DNA of 64,000 bases. Origin: Vagococcus lutrae. Its GTDB lineage: Bacteria; Bacillota; Bacilli; Lactobacillales; Vagococcaceae. The position numbers were made by a program, and so were the translations under genes. The number at the start of each line of letters is the position of its first letter. The stretch's first letter is position 1. Below the pieces are notes generated by a model. The model worked only from the letters and a program-made list of their open reading frames with translations, was not told the DNA's origin and did not search any database. Below are positions 54,765 through 63,721 of the stretch, piece after piece. The stretch is taken from contig NZ_NGJW01000008.1 of assembly GCF_003987555.1 (NCBI RefSeq), positions 29,663 to 93,662 of the forward strand. Direction: 5' to 3'.

Positions 54765-56225
54765 TTATATATCATTACGTGAGTAGCGAGCTGTGACCAC
54801 TTTGTTACGTGTATAGAAATCGACTCCTGCTTTTCCGTTTGCTGGTAATGTACCGTAGAAAGAAGATTTCCATCCAGAGAATGGGAACATCGCCATTGGA
54901 GCTGGAACGCCCAAGTTAATACCAATCATACCTGCGTCAATATTTTCTCTGAAGTAACGAATTGCTGAAGCATTATTTGTAAATAGACATGCTCCATTCG
55001 CAAATTCAGATTGATTAGCAATAGCAATCCCTTCTTTTAAATCTTTAATTTTCACAATAGAGAGAACCGGTGCGAAAATTTCATCTTTCCAAATCGTCAT
55101 ATCTGTTGTCACATTTTCAAAAATAGTTGGTCCAACGAAGTAACCATCTTCATTAACCATTTCACGTCCGTCGCAAACTAAGTTTGCTCCTTCTTCAATA
55201 CCTTTTTCGATATATCCAAGTGTTCGTTTTAGATTGTCTTCACGAATAACTGGGCCTAAGAAGACGCCATCATCTAGTCCGTTCCCCATCTTAATATCTT
55301 TCGTTGCTGCAACTAAGCGCTCCATAAATTCATCGTATATGCCTTCTTGAACGGTTACAACAGCTGCCGCCATACAACGTTCTCCAGCGGAACCAAATGC
55401 TGCACCAACAATCGCCGGAATGCTGTCATCTAAGTTTGCATCATTTAAGACGACTGTGTGATTTTTCGCGCCAGTTAAAGCCTGAACACGTTTTAAGTTT
55501 TTAGATCCTTCTGTATAAATATATTCACCAACTGGTTTAGACCCTACAAAAGAAATTGCTTTAATCGCTGGATGTTCTAAAATACCGTTAACCACATCAT
55601 GTGCTCCGTAAACAATATTCAAGACTCCTTTTGGTAAACCAGCTTCAGTAAATAACTCAACGACTTTTTCCATTAACATTGGTGTACGCTCAGATGGTTT
55701 TAAAACAACTGTATTCCCTGTTGCAATTGCCATTGGGAACATCCAAAATGGTACCATCATCGGGAAGTTAAATGGTGTAATACCGCCAACAACCCCAACT
55801 GGATATTTATAAGTTGTCGCTTCAACATCTGTTGCAATAGAGGATGAACTGTCGCCCATCATTAATGTAGGTGCTCCAGCTGCAAATTCTACGTTTTCAA
55901 TCCCACGTTGTACTTCACCGTAAGATTCAGATAAAGCCTTTCCATTTTCAATTGTGACTAAGCGAGCTAGCTCGTCTTTGTTATCCATTAATAATTGATG
56001 AAATTTATATAAAATACGTGCACGACGAGGTGCCGCTACTTCTTTCCATTCTAAAAATGTTTCATGAGCGACTTCTGCAGCATGATTTAAATCTTCACGT
56101 GTTGATAAAGGAACTTCACACATCGGCTCTTTCGTAGCTGGATTGACCACTGTTTCATATGTTGATGTACGACTTTCGATCCACTCACCGTTTACATAAT
56201 TTTTAAGTTTTCTTACCTCAGACAT
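54765..56225 (-). CDS. mmsA: (methyl)malonate-semialdehyde dehydrogenase, CoA-acylating
   Basis: 486-aa aldehyde dehydrogenase (also called iolA): catalytic Cys284 in [11 protein letters not shown], the CoA-type [14 protein letters not shown] block, and C-terminal [12 protein letters not shown]. Last step of inositol breakdown, giving acetyl-CoA. First gene of the operon; ATG at 56225 follows GGAGG. Confidence 0.95.
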   Translation of the reverse strand: MSEVRKLKNYVNGEWIESRTSTYETVVNPATKEPMCEVPLSTREDLNHAAEVAHETFLEWKEVAAPRRARILYKFHQLLMDNKDELARLVTIENGKALSESYGEVQRGIENVEFAAGAPTLMMGDSSSSIATDVEATTYKYPVGVVGGITPFNFPMMVPFWMFPMAIATGNTVVLKPSERTPMLMEKVVELFTEAGLPKGVLNIVYGAHDVVNGILEHPAIKAISFVGSKPVGEYIYTEGSKNLKRVQALTGAKNHTVVLNDANLDDSIPAIVGAAFGSAGERCMAAAVVTVQEGIYDEFMERLVAATKDIKMGNGLDDGVFLGPVIREDNLKRTLGYIEKGIEEGANLVCDGREMVNEDGYFVGPTIFENVTTDMTIWKDEIFAPVLSIVKIKDLKEGIAIANQSEFANGACLFTNNASAIRYFRENIDAGMIGINLGVPAPMAMFPFSGWKSSFYGTLPANGKAGVDFYTRNKVVTARYSRNDI

Positions 56226-56272
56226 AATATTCCTCCGTATTATCTTATTTCCAACCTCCCACAAGTTACTAT

Positions 56273-56290
56273 CAACTTATGGTTAAGTTG
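56273..56290. promoter_or_regulatory. candidate IolR operator
   Basis: CAACTTATGGTTAAGTTG has arms CAACTT and AAGTTG; it lies between the iol promoter and mmsA. The block TTATGGTTAA recurs at 56402-56411 near the iolR promoter, so both divergent promoters carry a related site. Confidence 0.5.
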
Positions 56291-56311
56291 GTTATCTTCA
56301 AAACATATACT

Positions 56312-56340
56312 ACACAACTTTACCAAGATAGTCAATCTAT
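56312..56340 (-). promoter_or_regulatory. iol operon promoter
   Basis: On the minus strand TTGACT (-35), 17 bp, TAGTAT (-10), about 90 bp before mmsA. Confidence 0.65.
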
Positions 56341-56401
56341 TTTTGCATCATTTTTTCAAATAAATGTTTTTTTGAGTATCTAACATGAAATAAACGTTAT
56401 T

Positions 56402-56443
56402 TTATGGTTAACTGTTGATTAAGTTGACTTGGCATGATATAGT
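56402..56443 (+). promoter_or_regulatory. iolR promoter with repeated TTATGGTTAA block
   Basis: -35 TTGATT (56415-56420), 17 bp, -10 TATAGT (56438-56443). TTATGGTTAA just upstream repeats the block in the 56273 site. Confidence 0.65.
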
Positions 56444-56476
56444 GAGCATAGAAATTAAGAAGCAGGAGAAACTGAG

Positions 56477-57235
56477 ATGAAAGCCAAACGCAATGATTTA
56501 ATTAAAGAATATATATTAGAAAAAGAACATGTGACACTGAAAGAATTAGAGGAAACATTTAACGTTTCAATGAACACTATTCGACGAGATGTTGCCAAAA
56601 TTATTACCGACCCTCGTTTTGAAAAAGTTTATGGTGGCGTCAGTGTGAAGAAAAACAAATTAATTTCTTTCGAAAATAGAAGTATTAAAAATAAAGAAGT
56701 CAAGCAAAAAATTGCTGAGGAAGCGGCAAAACTTATCCAACCACACGATTTAATCTATATTGACTCTGGGACAACCACCAAGTATATTTTAGATTATTTA
56801 CCGAAAGACATCGAAATGACGATTATTACGAATAGTCTAGATATTGTACTAAAAGCTGAGGTTTTTGAAAAAATCCAAGTCTTTTTATTAGGGAATATGT
56901 TCAAACGCTCAACGCGTTCTTTTGTCGGCATTACACCGGATCAAATTACTAATAAATATAATATTTCAAAAGCATTTATGGCAGCTACTGCCGTTTCTAT
57001 TGATAATGGCATGATGAACTCTGATTTAATGGAATATGAAATAAAGAAACATATTGTGGATAAAGCCGCTAACATTTACTTACTTGCCGATAAAAGTAAG
57101 TTTGAAAAATCAACCTTACTCACTTACGCTTCTCTCGATCAGGTAGATAAGATTATTACGGATAAAGATTTTGATGCGCCTTATCTTGATTTCTTTAATG
57201 ACAAACAGATTGAACCCATAACAGTTGACATATAG
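56477..57235 (+). CDS. iolR: DeoR-family repressor of the inositol operon
   Basis: 252 aa. N-terminal DeoR HTH (VTLKELEETFNVSMNTIRRD; EKVYGGVSV), then a DeoRC sensor domain (LIYIDSGTTTKYILDYL; LLADKSKFEKSTLLTYASL). Divergent from mmsA, so almost surely IolR, which in Bacillus is released by the phosphorylated intermediate made by IolC. Confidence 0.9.
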   Translation: MKAKRNDLIKEYILEKEHVTLKELEETFNVSMNTIRRDVAKIITDPRFEKVYGGVSVKKNKLISFENRSIKNKEVKQKIAEEAAKLIQPHDLIYIDSGTTTKYILDYLPKDIEMTIITNSLDIVLKAEVFEKIQVFLLGNMFKRSTRSFVGITPDQITNKYNISKAFMAATAVSIDNGMMNSDLMEYEIKKHIVDKAANIYLLADKSKFEKSTLLTYASLDQVDKIITDKDFDAPYLDFFNDKQIEPITVDI

Positions 57236-57253
57236 AAAGGAGTTACATGTATT

Positions 57254-57646
57254 ATGCCATTAGTTAAATTTGACCTCGTAAAAGGACGGAGTCAGCAGGA
57301 AATCACTCATTTATTAGACGTATCACATCGTATTTTTTTAGATGCTTTAGAATTACCAGAAGGTGACCGTTATCAAGTCGTGACTCAACATGAACCTTAT
57401 GAATTAGTCATGGAAGATACAGGCCTTGGCTTTGAACGTACACATCAGCGCGTACTCATCACTGTTGTTAGTCGTAAACGCACGACCGAACAGAAGGAAA
57501 AACTGTATGAACAACTACAACAAGCCCTTTATAAAGAATGTCAATTAAAACCTGAGGATTTGATGATTAATTTTGTTATCAATGAGGATGAAGACTGGAG
57601 TTTTGGTTTTGGCAAGGCTCAATTCTTAACAGGAGATTTACAATAA
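57254..57646 (+). CDS. tautomerase family protein
   Basis: 130 aa starting MPLVKFDL, so Pro2 can be the catalytic N-terminal proline after Met removal. The length and FVINEDEDWSFGFGKAQF tail fit the Tautomerase_2 (malonate-semialdehyde-decarboxylase-like) group. Eighteen nt after iolR, so co-transcribed. A role on keto intermediates of inositol breakdown, or on malonate semialdehyde, is an attractive inference. Confidence 0.85.
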   Translation: MPLVKFDLVKGRSQQEITHLLDVSHRIFLDALELPEGDRYQVVTQHEPYELVMEDTGLGFERTHQRVLITVVSRKRTTEQKEKLYEQLQQALYKECQLKPEDLMINFVINEDEDWSFGFGKAQFLTGDLQ

Positions 57647-57687
57647 AAAAGCGTGAAAGTGTTAGATTTTAACACTTTCACGCTTTT
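57647..57687. terminator. bidirectional terminator
   Basis: AAAAGCGTGAAAGTGTTA pairs with TAACACTTTCACGCTTTT, an 18-bp stem, between the convergent tautomerase and GH18 genes. Confidence 0.93.
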
Positions 57688-59038
57688 AATTTTTTAATAA
57701 CCAGACAATTGCTCCTGCTAAAGCAACTAAGAGTGTCATAATCACATACCAAGGAAATAAAATCGCTATTAAGACTAAAATGGAAAGACTGGTGACTAGA
57801 AGTCCCACCATCGGTCCAAACTTTTCCTTTTTTACTTTCTTTTCGCCGAGATAGTCAGGCATCCACTGGTTCCCTCGTCCAGAAAATAGCCAGAGTCCAA
57901 AAGCAAGCACACCTAACATGATTATCGTGAAGAACATCTTCCATGTAACTATCCCTTTAAATCGAGAAGTCTTTACTTGCTTTGCTTTTGGAAAAACAGT
58001 CTTATCCAAAGCCAGTTGATTTTTCTTAATAGTCCCTGTAATCACATCGGTTAAACGACGCGGACTATTTAACTCGACATCCTGTGTGGGCGCCCAAATC
58101 ATCACACCTAGCGCTTGTTGGTCTATTGACAATTGTGTTTTCTTACTGATTGTTTCTTTATTGTTAAAGTAATAGACTGTTCCGTTCACTTCTGCATCAT
58201 CACGCGTCGGGACTTCCGAAAGCTTGGCAATCATATTTTGATACGTTAGCACTGAACCGTCAAGTGCTTTCCCATAAAATGGAATCCCAATAACTAACTT
58301 GTCAAGATGATTCCCACCCATAACTTGATTCCAATACGTCAAATTTTGTTCGTGTAGTTCAAGTGGTGAGTGATTAGGATAGCCTGCAGATTGAGCATCA
58401 TATGACATCACATTAATCCAATCAGCTTCTGCCAATGCCTCTGGGGTAAAATGTTGTTCCCAACTGCCACTTGGAACCCCGTCGGCTGTAACACCAGAAG
58501 GGACACAAATGGTCACGTCAACCTTAGAGGGAAGCGCCACTCTTAGCTCTTTCATAAAATCAGTAAATTGTGCCGCCTCTGAAACAGAAGGATATTCCCA
58601 ATCAATATCTATCGTATCCAACTTATATTTAGCTGCAAAACGAACAATTTCCTTAACAAAGTGGGCACGATTATCTTTGCTCGTTGCTTGACTAAAATTA
58701 TCACTTAACCCCCAACCACCAATACTGACACCCACTCTTACATTTTCTTTATGAGCTTCAGTTACTAGGTGAGTCAGTTGATCACCGCTCCCACTATCAG
58801 TAAATTTCAAACTACCTGAACTGGTCGGGACCATTGAAAAATAGTTAATATCCGTCATTTGTTTAAAGTCAACAGTATGCTTCAAATGAACCATATCATA
58901 GTCTGGTAAGTAACCTACAACCCTAAATTCCTCTGTCGCCGCTTTAACCATTATAAACGGATAACAAAAGGTTATGAGTAGCATGACGTTCATAAGTATA
59001 AACTGCCACTGTCGCCTAAGTAATTGTTTTTTTAGCAC
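57686..59038 (-). CDS. GH18 glycosidase with C-terminal membrane anchor
   Basis: 450 aa if started at GTG 59038, behind AGGAGCGG. That start gives a proper signal peptide (about 1-34, cleavage after VKA); the longer frame begins 17 codons upstream with a poor ribosome site. GH18 barrel at about 36-330 with SIGGWG and the catalytic DxxDxDxE (D141, D144, D146, E148). Then a linker and about three membrane segments (360-450). The family cuts chitin, N-glycans (endo-beta-GlcNAcase) or spore-type peptidoglycan; target unknown. Confidence 0.85.
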   Translation of the reverse strand: MLKKQLLRRQWQFILMNVMLLITFCYPFIMVKAATEEFRVVGYLPDYDMVHLKHTVDFKQMTDINYFSMVPTSSGSLKFTDSGSGDQLTHLVTEAHKENVRVGVSIGGWGLSDNFSQATSKDNRAHFVKEIVRFAAKYKLDTIDIDWEYPSVSEAAQFTDFMKELRVALPSKVDVTICVPSGVTADGVPSGSWEQHFTPEALAEADWINVMSYDAQSAGYPNHSPLELHEQNLTYWNQVMGGNHLDKLVIGIPFYGKALDGSVLTYQNMIAKLSEVPTRDDAEVNGTVYYFNNKETISKKTQLSIDQQALGVMIWAPTQDVELNSPRRLTDVITGTIKKNQLALDKTVFPKAKQVKTSRFKGIVTWKMFFTIIMLGVLAFGLWLFSGRGNQWMPDYLGEKKVKKEKFGPMVGLLVTSLSILVLIAILFPWYVIMTLLVALAGAIVWLLKN

Positions 59039-59190
59039 GGATTCAACCGCTCCTATCTGAATATATTGTTTGTCCATTATCTCTATCATATGAGATGATC
59101 ATTTTTATATTAAACTTCTACTGATTGTATCACATCTTTGATAGATTTTCGATAACTATTATTCCAAATGATTGATAGCTCAACATTTTC

Positions 59191-59766
59191 CTAACTATCG
59201 CGTAGTAATGTTATCATTCTTGTTTTTATTTTTTTGAGAATCTGAGTGGCTTTATAAATGCTACAGTCATATTTACCACTAATTTGTTTCAATGTATTTC
59301 CTTGTAAATAAGCACAGAAAATCTCTTGATCAAACTTATCTAACTTTTCAATCATGTTTTTAATCGTTTCATTAATAATAACTTGATCAATCGCATCTAA
59401 ATCAACACTATCGCTCATTAAACGGCGTACTTTATCATTCTCATACAACGAATGGATAGACAGTAATTCTTGATTACTACGCCGTTTCTTTGCATTGTCA
59501 CGTCGAATTAAACTAAAAAGATGACGTTTTAAAAGAATCTTATAATATGCAGAAAAATGAATACCAAAAAATTCATTGTAATCTTGAATGGCTAAATAAA
59601 GAACGATGTTAGCTTCTTGCACCCAGTCTTCCCAGTCAACCCCCCTTACATAATAGTGATGAAAGAAATTCGACACTATCGGAGTATACTGCTGAAACAG
59701 CTCAGAAAAAGCATCACCGTCATCATTTTTAGCACGTCTGATTAATTCATCTTGTTTTCCATTCAT
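59191..59766 (-). CDS. alternative sigma factor, SigH/ComX-like
   Basis: 191 aa, sigma-70 family with region 2 (AFSELFQQYTPIVSNFFHHY; WEDWVQEANIVLYLAIQDY) and region 4 (EIFCAYLQGNTLKQISGKYD). Resembles the stand-alone SigH/ComX-like sigma factors of lactobacilli and enterococci tied to competence genes. No anti-sigma gene adjacent. Target genes unknown. Confidence 0.82.
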   Translation of the reverse strand: MNGKQDELIRRAKNDDGDAFSELFQQYTPIVSNFFHHYYVRGVDWEDWVQEANIVLYLAIQDYNEFFGIHFSAYYKILLKRHLFSLIRRDNAKKRRSNQELLSIHSLYENDKVRRLMSDSVDLDAIDQVIINETIKNMIEKLDKFDQEIFCAYLQGNTLKQISGKYDCSIYKATQILKKIKTRMITLLRDS

Positions 59767-59840
59767 CTAAAAATCCCTTTCGCCTTTTTTATTTATATTA
59801 TCATAATTTAAAGCGCTTTTTTATGTTTTAAGTATTAAAA

Positions 59841-59867
59841 AACGTGTTTAGCTAAGCCAAACACGTT
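59841..59867 (-). terminator. terminator of the siderophore operon
   Basis: AACGTGTTT pairs with AAACACGTT, extended by GCT/AGC pairing; Ts follow on both sides. Confidence 0.82.
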
Positions 59868-59885
59868 CTCTTTTTATCATTTTTT

Positions 59886-60824
59886 TTATTTTTCTAAATC
59901 ATCCATCATGCGATTTAAAGACTCAATTCCACCACCAGATAAATACCAAACTTCAGGATCTAGTCGAACCAATCGTTCCTTTTGGGCTGCTGTCGTTTCT
60001 GCTATTAATGGTTGACTTTCAATATTATTGTTATGTGTATCTCCCCCAATAGCTTGCGTACGGTCAATAATAAATAATACATCTGGATTTTTTTCTAAAA
60101 CATATTCAAACGATACTGACTGACCATGTGTCGAAGCTTCAATGGTATCATCTGCTTGCTTGTAACCAAACGCATCATGAATAATCCCAAAGCGCGAACC
60201 GGAGCCATACGCTGATAGCTGTCCTTCGTTCACAAGTATGATTAACGCTTTCTCTTCTTTCTTTTCAATTTTTTCATGTAACTGGTCGCGTCTTGCTTTT
60301 AACGAGTCTATGTGTGATTTTGCTTCAGATTCTTTATCTAATATCTGCCCCAATTGTTCTATATTTTTTAGTGTATCTTCCCACGCTTGTCCACTTTCTA
60401 AAGCAACGTACAATGTCGGTGCAATAGCTGAAAGAGTTTCTTGATAATCTTCTTGACGACCTGAAATAATAATTAAATCCGGCTTCAATTGATTAATCTT
60501 TTCTAAGTCCGGTTCTTTTAATCCACCAACAGAGGACACGCTTTCAAACTCAGAAAGATAGCTAGGTAGATTTTTCTGAGGTACTCCTACAACCTTTTCA
60601 CTTTCTTCTAGCGCATGAATCGTATCTAATGACCCCATATCAAAAATCACTATTTTTTGAGGGTTTTTCATCATTTCAAACTCTTGACCGTGACCATCTT
60701 GTACCGTCACTACCTCTTTATCAGCAGCATCTTTTGTTTCACTTGTTTTTGTTTCTTGCTTACCGCAACCTACTAAGCCAACTATCATGATTCCTAACAC
60801 TGCTAAACTCATCCATTTTTTCAT
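59886..60824 (-). CDS. siderophore-binding lipoprotein (FatB/YclQ-like)
   Basis: 312 aa. Lipobox IVGLVGCG; class III metal-siderophore binding fold (VVTVQDGHGQEFEMMKNPQK, IVIFDMGSLDTIHAL, LKPDLIIISGRQEDY, GFGI-type loop GSRFGIIHDAFGY). The FatB/YclQ/CeuE group takes catecholate siderophores such as petrobactin. ATG at 60824 follows AGGAGAAA. Last gene of the operon. Confidence 0.88.
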   Translation of the reverse strand: MKKWMSLAVLGIMIVGLVGCGKQETKTSETKDAADKEVVTVQDGHGQEFEMMKNPQKIVIFDMGSLDTIHALEESEKVVGVPQKNLPSYLSEFESVSSVGGLKEPDLEKINQLKPDLIIISGRQEDYQETLSAIAPTLYVALESGQAWEDTLKNIEQLGQILDKESEAKSHIDSLKARRDQLHEKIEKKEEKALIILVNEGQLSAYGSGSRFGIIHDAFGYKQADDTIEASTHGQSVSFEYVLEKNPDVLFIIDRTQAIGGDTHNNNIESQPLIAETTAAQKERLVRLDPEVWYLSGGGIESLNRMMDDLEK

Positions 60825-60834
60825 CTTTTTTCTC

Positions 60835-61593
60835 CTATTCATTAAAATACAAACAAAAACGTTTCCCTTCCAATTCGCAAACTCGAATGTTCATTTCATA
60901 CAAACTATCTAATATCTCTTTTTGAATAATATCATTAGTCGGACCTGTCTGATAAATTTTCCCTTTTTTCATTGCAACAATTTCATCTGCATAACTCGCT
61001 GCAAAATTGATATCGTGCAAAACAATTATCACTGTTTTGCCCCTTTCATCGACTAGTTGACGTAATATCTGCATCATTTGAACTGCGTGACTCATATCCA
61101 AGTTGTTGAGCGGCTCATCCAATAAAATGTAATCCGTATCTTGAGCTAAAACCATAGCAATATACGCGCGCTGTAATTGCCCCCCGGATAACGTATTAAT
61201 ACGACACATTTTCAATTCATCTAACCCCATAAACTGAATAGCTTCATTGATTAAAATGTTATCTTCTTTTGTCAATCGGCCATGGCTATAAGGAAAGCGT
61301 CCAAACGACACCAGTTCTTCGACCGTCAATTTTAACTGGACGGTATTGGATTGTTTCAAAATCGCTAGTTTTTTAGCTAACTCATCTTGTTTCCAAGATT
61401 TTATTTCCTGTCGGTCGATATAAATAGATCCGGTATCTTTTTCAATTAATCGACTCATCATACTTAACAAAGTACTCTTTCCCGCACCGTTTGGACCGAT
61501 AAAGGCGGTCATACTTTTTTCTTTAATAGTCAAATCGACTGGTTCAATGACTTGTTTTGCTTCATAACGTTTTGATACTGACGATAGCTCCAT
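60835..61593 (-). CDS. siderophore ABC transporter ATPase (YclP-like)
   Basis: 252 aa. Walker A GPNGAGKST (33-41), signature LSGGQLQRAYIAM, Walker B YILLDEPLNNLD, His-switch VLHDINFA. Abuts the permease stop and its own stop slightly overlaps the region before the lipoprotein gene. Confidence 0.92.
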   Translation of the reverse strand: MELSSVSKRYEAKQVIEPVDLTIKEKSMTAFIGPNGAGKSTLLSMMSRLIEKDTGSIYIDRQEIKSWKQDELAKKLAILKQSNTVQLKLTVEELVSFGRFPYSHGRLTKEDNILINEAIQFMGLDELKMCRINTLSGGQLQRAYIAMVLAQDTDYILLDEPLNNLDMSHAVQMMQILRQLVDERGKTVIIVLHDINFAASYADEIVAMKKGKIYQTGPTNDIIQKEILDSLYEMNIRVCELEGKRFCLYFNE

Positions 61594-62562
61594 CTAACCC
61601 AACGCCTTTCTTTGCTTCCATATTAGCCAAATAAAATAACTACCTCCAATAAATTCAATCACGACACTTAACGTCGTATTCCAATGAAAAATAAATTCAA
61701 CTAAAAACTGTCCCACAATCAATAAGGTCATTCCTATCAAACTTCCTACTGCAAATAAAAGGCGATGTTCATGTCGATTCACTAAACGGTAGGTTAAATT
61801 AGCGACTAAAAAGCCTAAAAATAAAATAGGTCCTACTAACGCCGTACTCAATGCTACTAATAACGTAATCGCAATGAGTAATTGTATACGAAAGACCGCG
61901 ACATTGACACCCAAATTAATCGCTAAATCATCGCCGAGTAATAAGACATCTAATTTATGTCGCTGTGACCAAAGCCAAATAATCGTAATAAGCGTACCGA
62001 TAGCCGTGTATAGTAATAATTGTTGATTAATATTGCCAAAACTAGCGAATAGACGACCTTGTAATTTATCATACTCATTTGGATCCATCAGAACTTGTAA
62101 AAAGGTCCCAAAATTAGAAAAAAGCGTGCCTAAAATCATCCCAATCATCAAAAGGATGAAAATATCCTTTTTAGCAAACCGTAGCAAGCCAGTATACAAA
62201 AGCGTCCCCATGACAACCATTAACAGGACATTAAGAACAAAGAGCCAGACTTGTTGTTGCGGATGCAAGACAAACGAAGCTCCAAACAGAAAAAACAAAC
62301 AGGTTTGAATGAGAACATAAAGGGCATCAAATCCTAAAATAGTGGGCGTAATAAAATGATTATGGCTTAACGTTTGAAACGTGATGGTTGAAAAACTAGC
62401 ACTAATCCCGACTAATAGAAAAGCCAACCATTTTTTCCCTCTAATCGCTAAGGCAAACTCCCAATTCCCATAGGTTTGATAAAATAAATAGCCGAGCGTA
62501 CTCATTATAAGTAAAAGGACAAGTAACAGACAAACACGCTTCGTCGAGTATCCCTTATTCAT
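61594..62562 (-). CDS. siderophore ABC transporter permease (YclO-like)
   Basis: 322 aa FecCD-family permease with about nine to ten membrane segments; FLGFLVANLTYRLVNRHEHR is the family coupling block. Overlaps the preceding permease gene by 8 nt. Confidence 0.9.
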   Translation of the reverse strand: MNKGYSTKRVCLLLVLLLIMSTLGYLFYQTYGNWEFALAIRGKKWLAFLLVGISASFSTITFQTLSHNHFITPTILGFDALYVLIQTCLFFLFGASFVLHPQQQVWLFVLNVLLMVVMGTLLYTGLLRFAKKDIFILLMIGMILGTLFSNFGTFLQVLMDPNEYDKLQGRLFASFGNINQQLLLYTAIGTLITIIWLWSQRHKLDVLLLGDDLAINLGVNVAVFRIQLLIAITLLVALSTALVGPILFLGFLVANLTYRLVNRHEHRLLFAVGSLIGMTLLIVGQFLVEFIFHWNTTLSVVIEFIGGSYFIWLIWKQRKALG

Positions 62563-63505
62563 TGCGATACCCCCTTATTAGCAAACCAATAAATAATAAG
62601 CTACCAATTACCGATACAATCAAACTAACAGGAACTTCATAAGGCGCAATCACAAGCCGAGCTAAAATGTCAGAAACGACTAAAAATAAACTCCCGCAAA
62701 TCGCCGTAATACTAACCGTTTCTTTTAAATAATCACCATAAAATAATGAAACAATATTCGGTACAACTACACCTAAAAATGGTAGTGTCCCGACCGTAAC
62801 TAATACGACACTACTAGACATCGCCACAATGGTTAAACCTAGCCACTGCGTTTTTTGATAGTTTAACCCCACTGCTGTCGCCGTGTCTTTTCCCAACCCT
62901 GCTAGCGTGAAATGCTGAGCGTATAACTGCACAACTATTAATAAAGGAAAAGCCAAATACATTAACTCAAAAGATCCCTTAGTAACCGTAGCAAAATTAC
63001 CTTGTAACCATGATGAGATATTTTGAATAAGCTGAAATTGATAAGCAAAAAATGTCACCACAGCACCGATTACATTGCCGTACATTAACCCTATCAGTGG
63101 AATCATTAATTGATTATACTGAGGTAATTTCTGGATAAGTCGTAAAAATACAAAGGTTCCAAGTAACGAAAATACAAACGCAATGCCGGAGCGTACCAAA
63201 ATACTACTATCATGAAAGAAAAGCATAGCAATCAAAATACCTAGTTTAGCACTATCCATAGTTCCAGCTGTCGTTGGGGAAACAAATTTATTTTGAGTTA
63301 ACTGTTGCATGATTAACCCATTAACCGCAATCGTCGCTCCAGCTATCAATAAGCTCAAAGTTCGCGGTATCCTCGTAGTCCATAACACCAAAGACTGTTC
63401 GGGCGTTAAATGTATCAAGGAGGTTATCGGTACACTTTTAACTCCTACAAATAATGACAGTAAGCTAAAACCAAGTAATAGTATAAAAAGCACTTTCTTT
63501 TGCAA
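62555..63505 (-). CDS. siderophore ABC transporter permease (YclN-like)
   Basis: 316 aa FecCD permease: TTRIPRTLSLLIAGATIAVNG and FLGVVVPNIVSLFYGDYLKE are typical. TTG at 63505 is preferred because GAGGTG precedes it by 6 nt; the GTG at 63514 overlaps that site. First gene behind the Fur box. Confidence 0.9.
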   Translation of the reverse strand: MQKKVLFILLLGFSLLSLFVGVKSVPITSLIHLTPEQSLVLWTTRIPRTLSLLIAGATIAVNGLIMQQLTQNKFVSPTTAGTMDSAKLGILIAMLFFHDSSILVRSGIAFVFSLLGTFVFLRLIQKLPQYNQLMIPLIGLMYGNVIGAVVTFFAYQFQLIQNISSWLQGNFATVTKGSFELMYLAFPLLIVVQLYAQHFTLAGLGKDTATAVGLNYQKTQWLGLTIVAMSSSVVLVTVGTLPFLGVVVPNIVSLFYGDYLKETVSITAICGSLFLVVSDILARLVIAPYEVPVSLIVSVIGSLLFIGLLIRGYRNE

Positions 63506-63528
63506 GCTTCTCACCTCAATTATCTAAA

Positions 63529-63546
63529 TGAGAATGATTTTCATTC
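63529..63546. promoter_or_regulatory. Fur box
   Basis: TGAGAATGATTTTCATTC: inverted AATGA-TTT-TCATT, close to the Fur 19-mer. It lies just downstream of the predicted promoter (TTGCAT 63578-63583, 17 bp, TACACT 63555-63560, minus strand), so iron-loaded Fur would block transcription. Confidence 0.8.
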
Positions 63547-63601
63547 CCAATAACAGTGTAAGTAATTTCACAACAAAATGCAAGTTTCTTTTAAACAAAA
63601 A

Positions 63602-63627
63602 AGCTCTTTGCTTAAAAGCAAAGAGCT
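63602..63627 (-). terminator. hairpin upstream of the siderophore operon
   Basis: AGCTCTTTGC (63602-63611) pairs with GCAAAGAGCT (63618-63627); on the minus strand six Ts follow. It would insulate the Fur-controlled operon from transcription out of the insertion sequence. Confidence 0.8.
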
Positions 63628-63648
63628 AAACGATTTAAATGATTATTT

Positions 63649-63678
63649 GGCTCTTTGTCAAATAGGACTGATGAGTCA
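63649..63678. repeat. terminal inverted repeat of an ISL3-family element
   Basis: GGCTCTTTGTCAAATAGG followed by ACTGATGAGTCA, the typical ISL3 end, lying just past the 3' end of the transposase gene. The 8 bp outside (GATTATTT, 63641-63648) would be one copy of the target duplication. Its GGACTGATGA core is shared with the hairpins at 3851 and 9362. Confidence 0.7.
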
Positions 63679-63721
63679 AAATGAAGTCGAAAGATGAGTG
63701 GAACTTGTTCCATTCATCTTT

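Noticed and set aside
56389..56402. cre-like site AATAAACGTTATTT between mmsA and iolR
   Set aside because: Only about 10 of 14 consensus positions fit and the outer TG/CA are missing; too weak to call.
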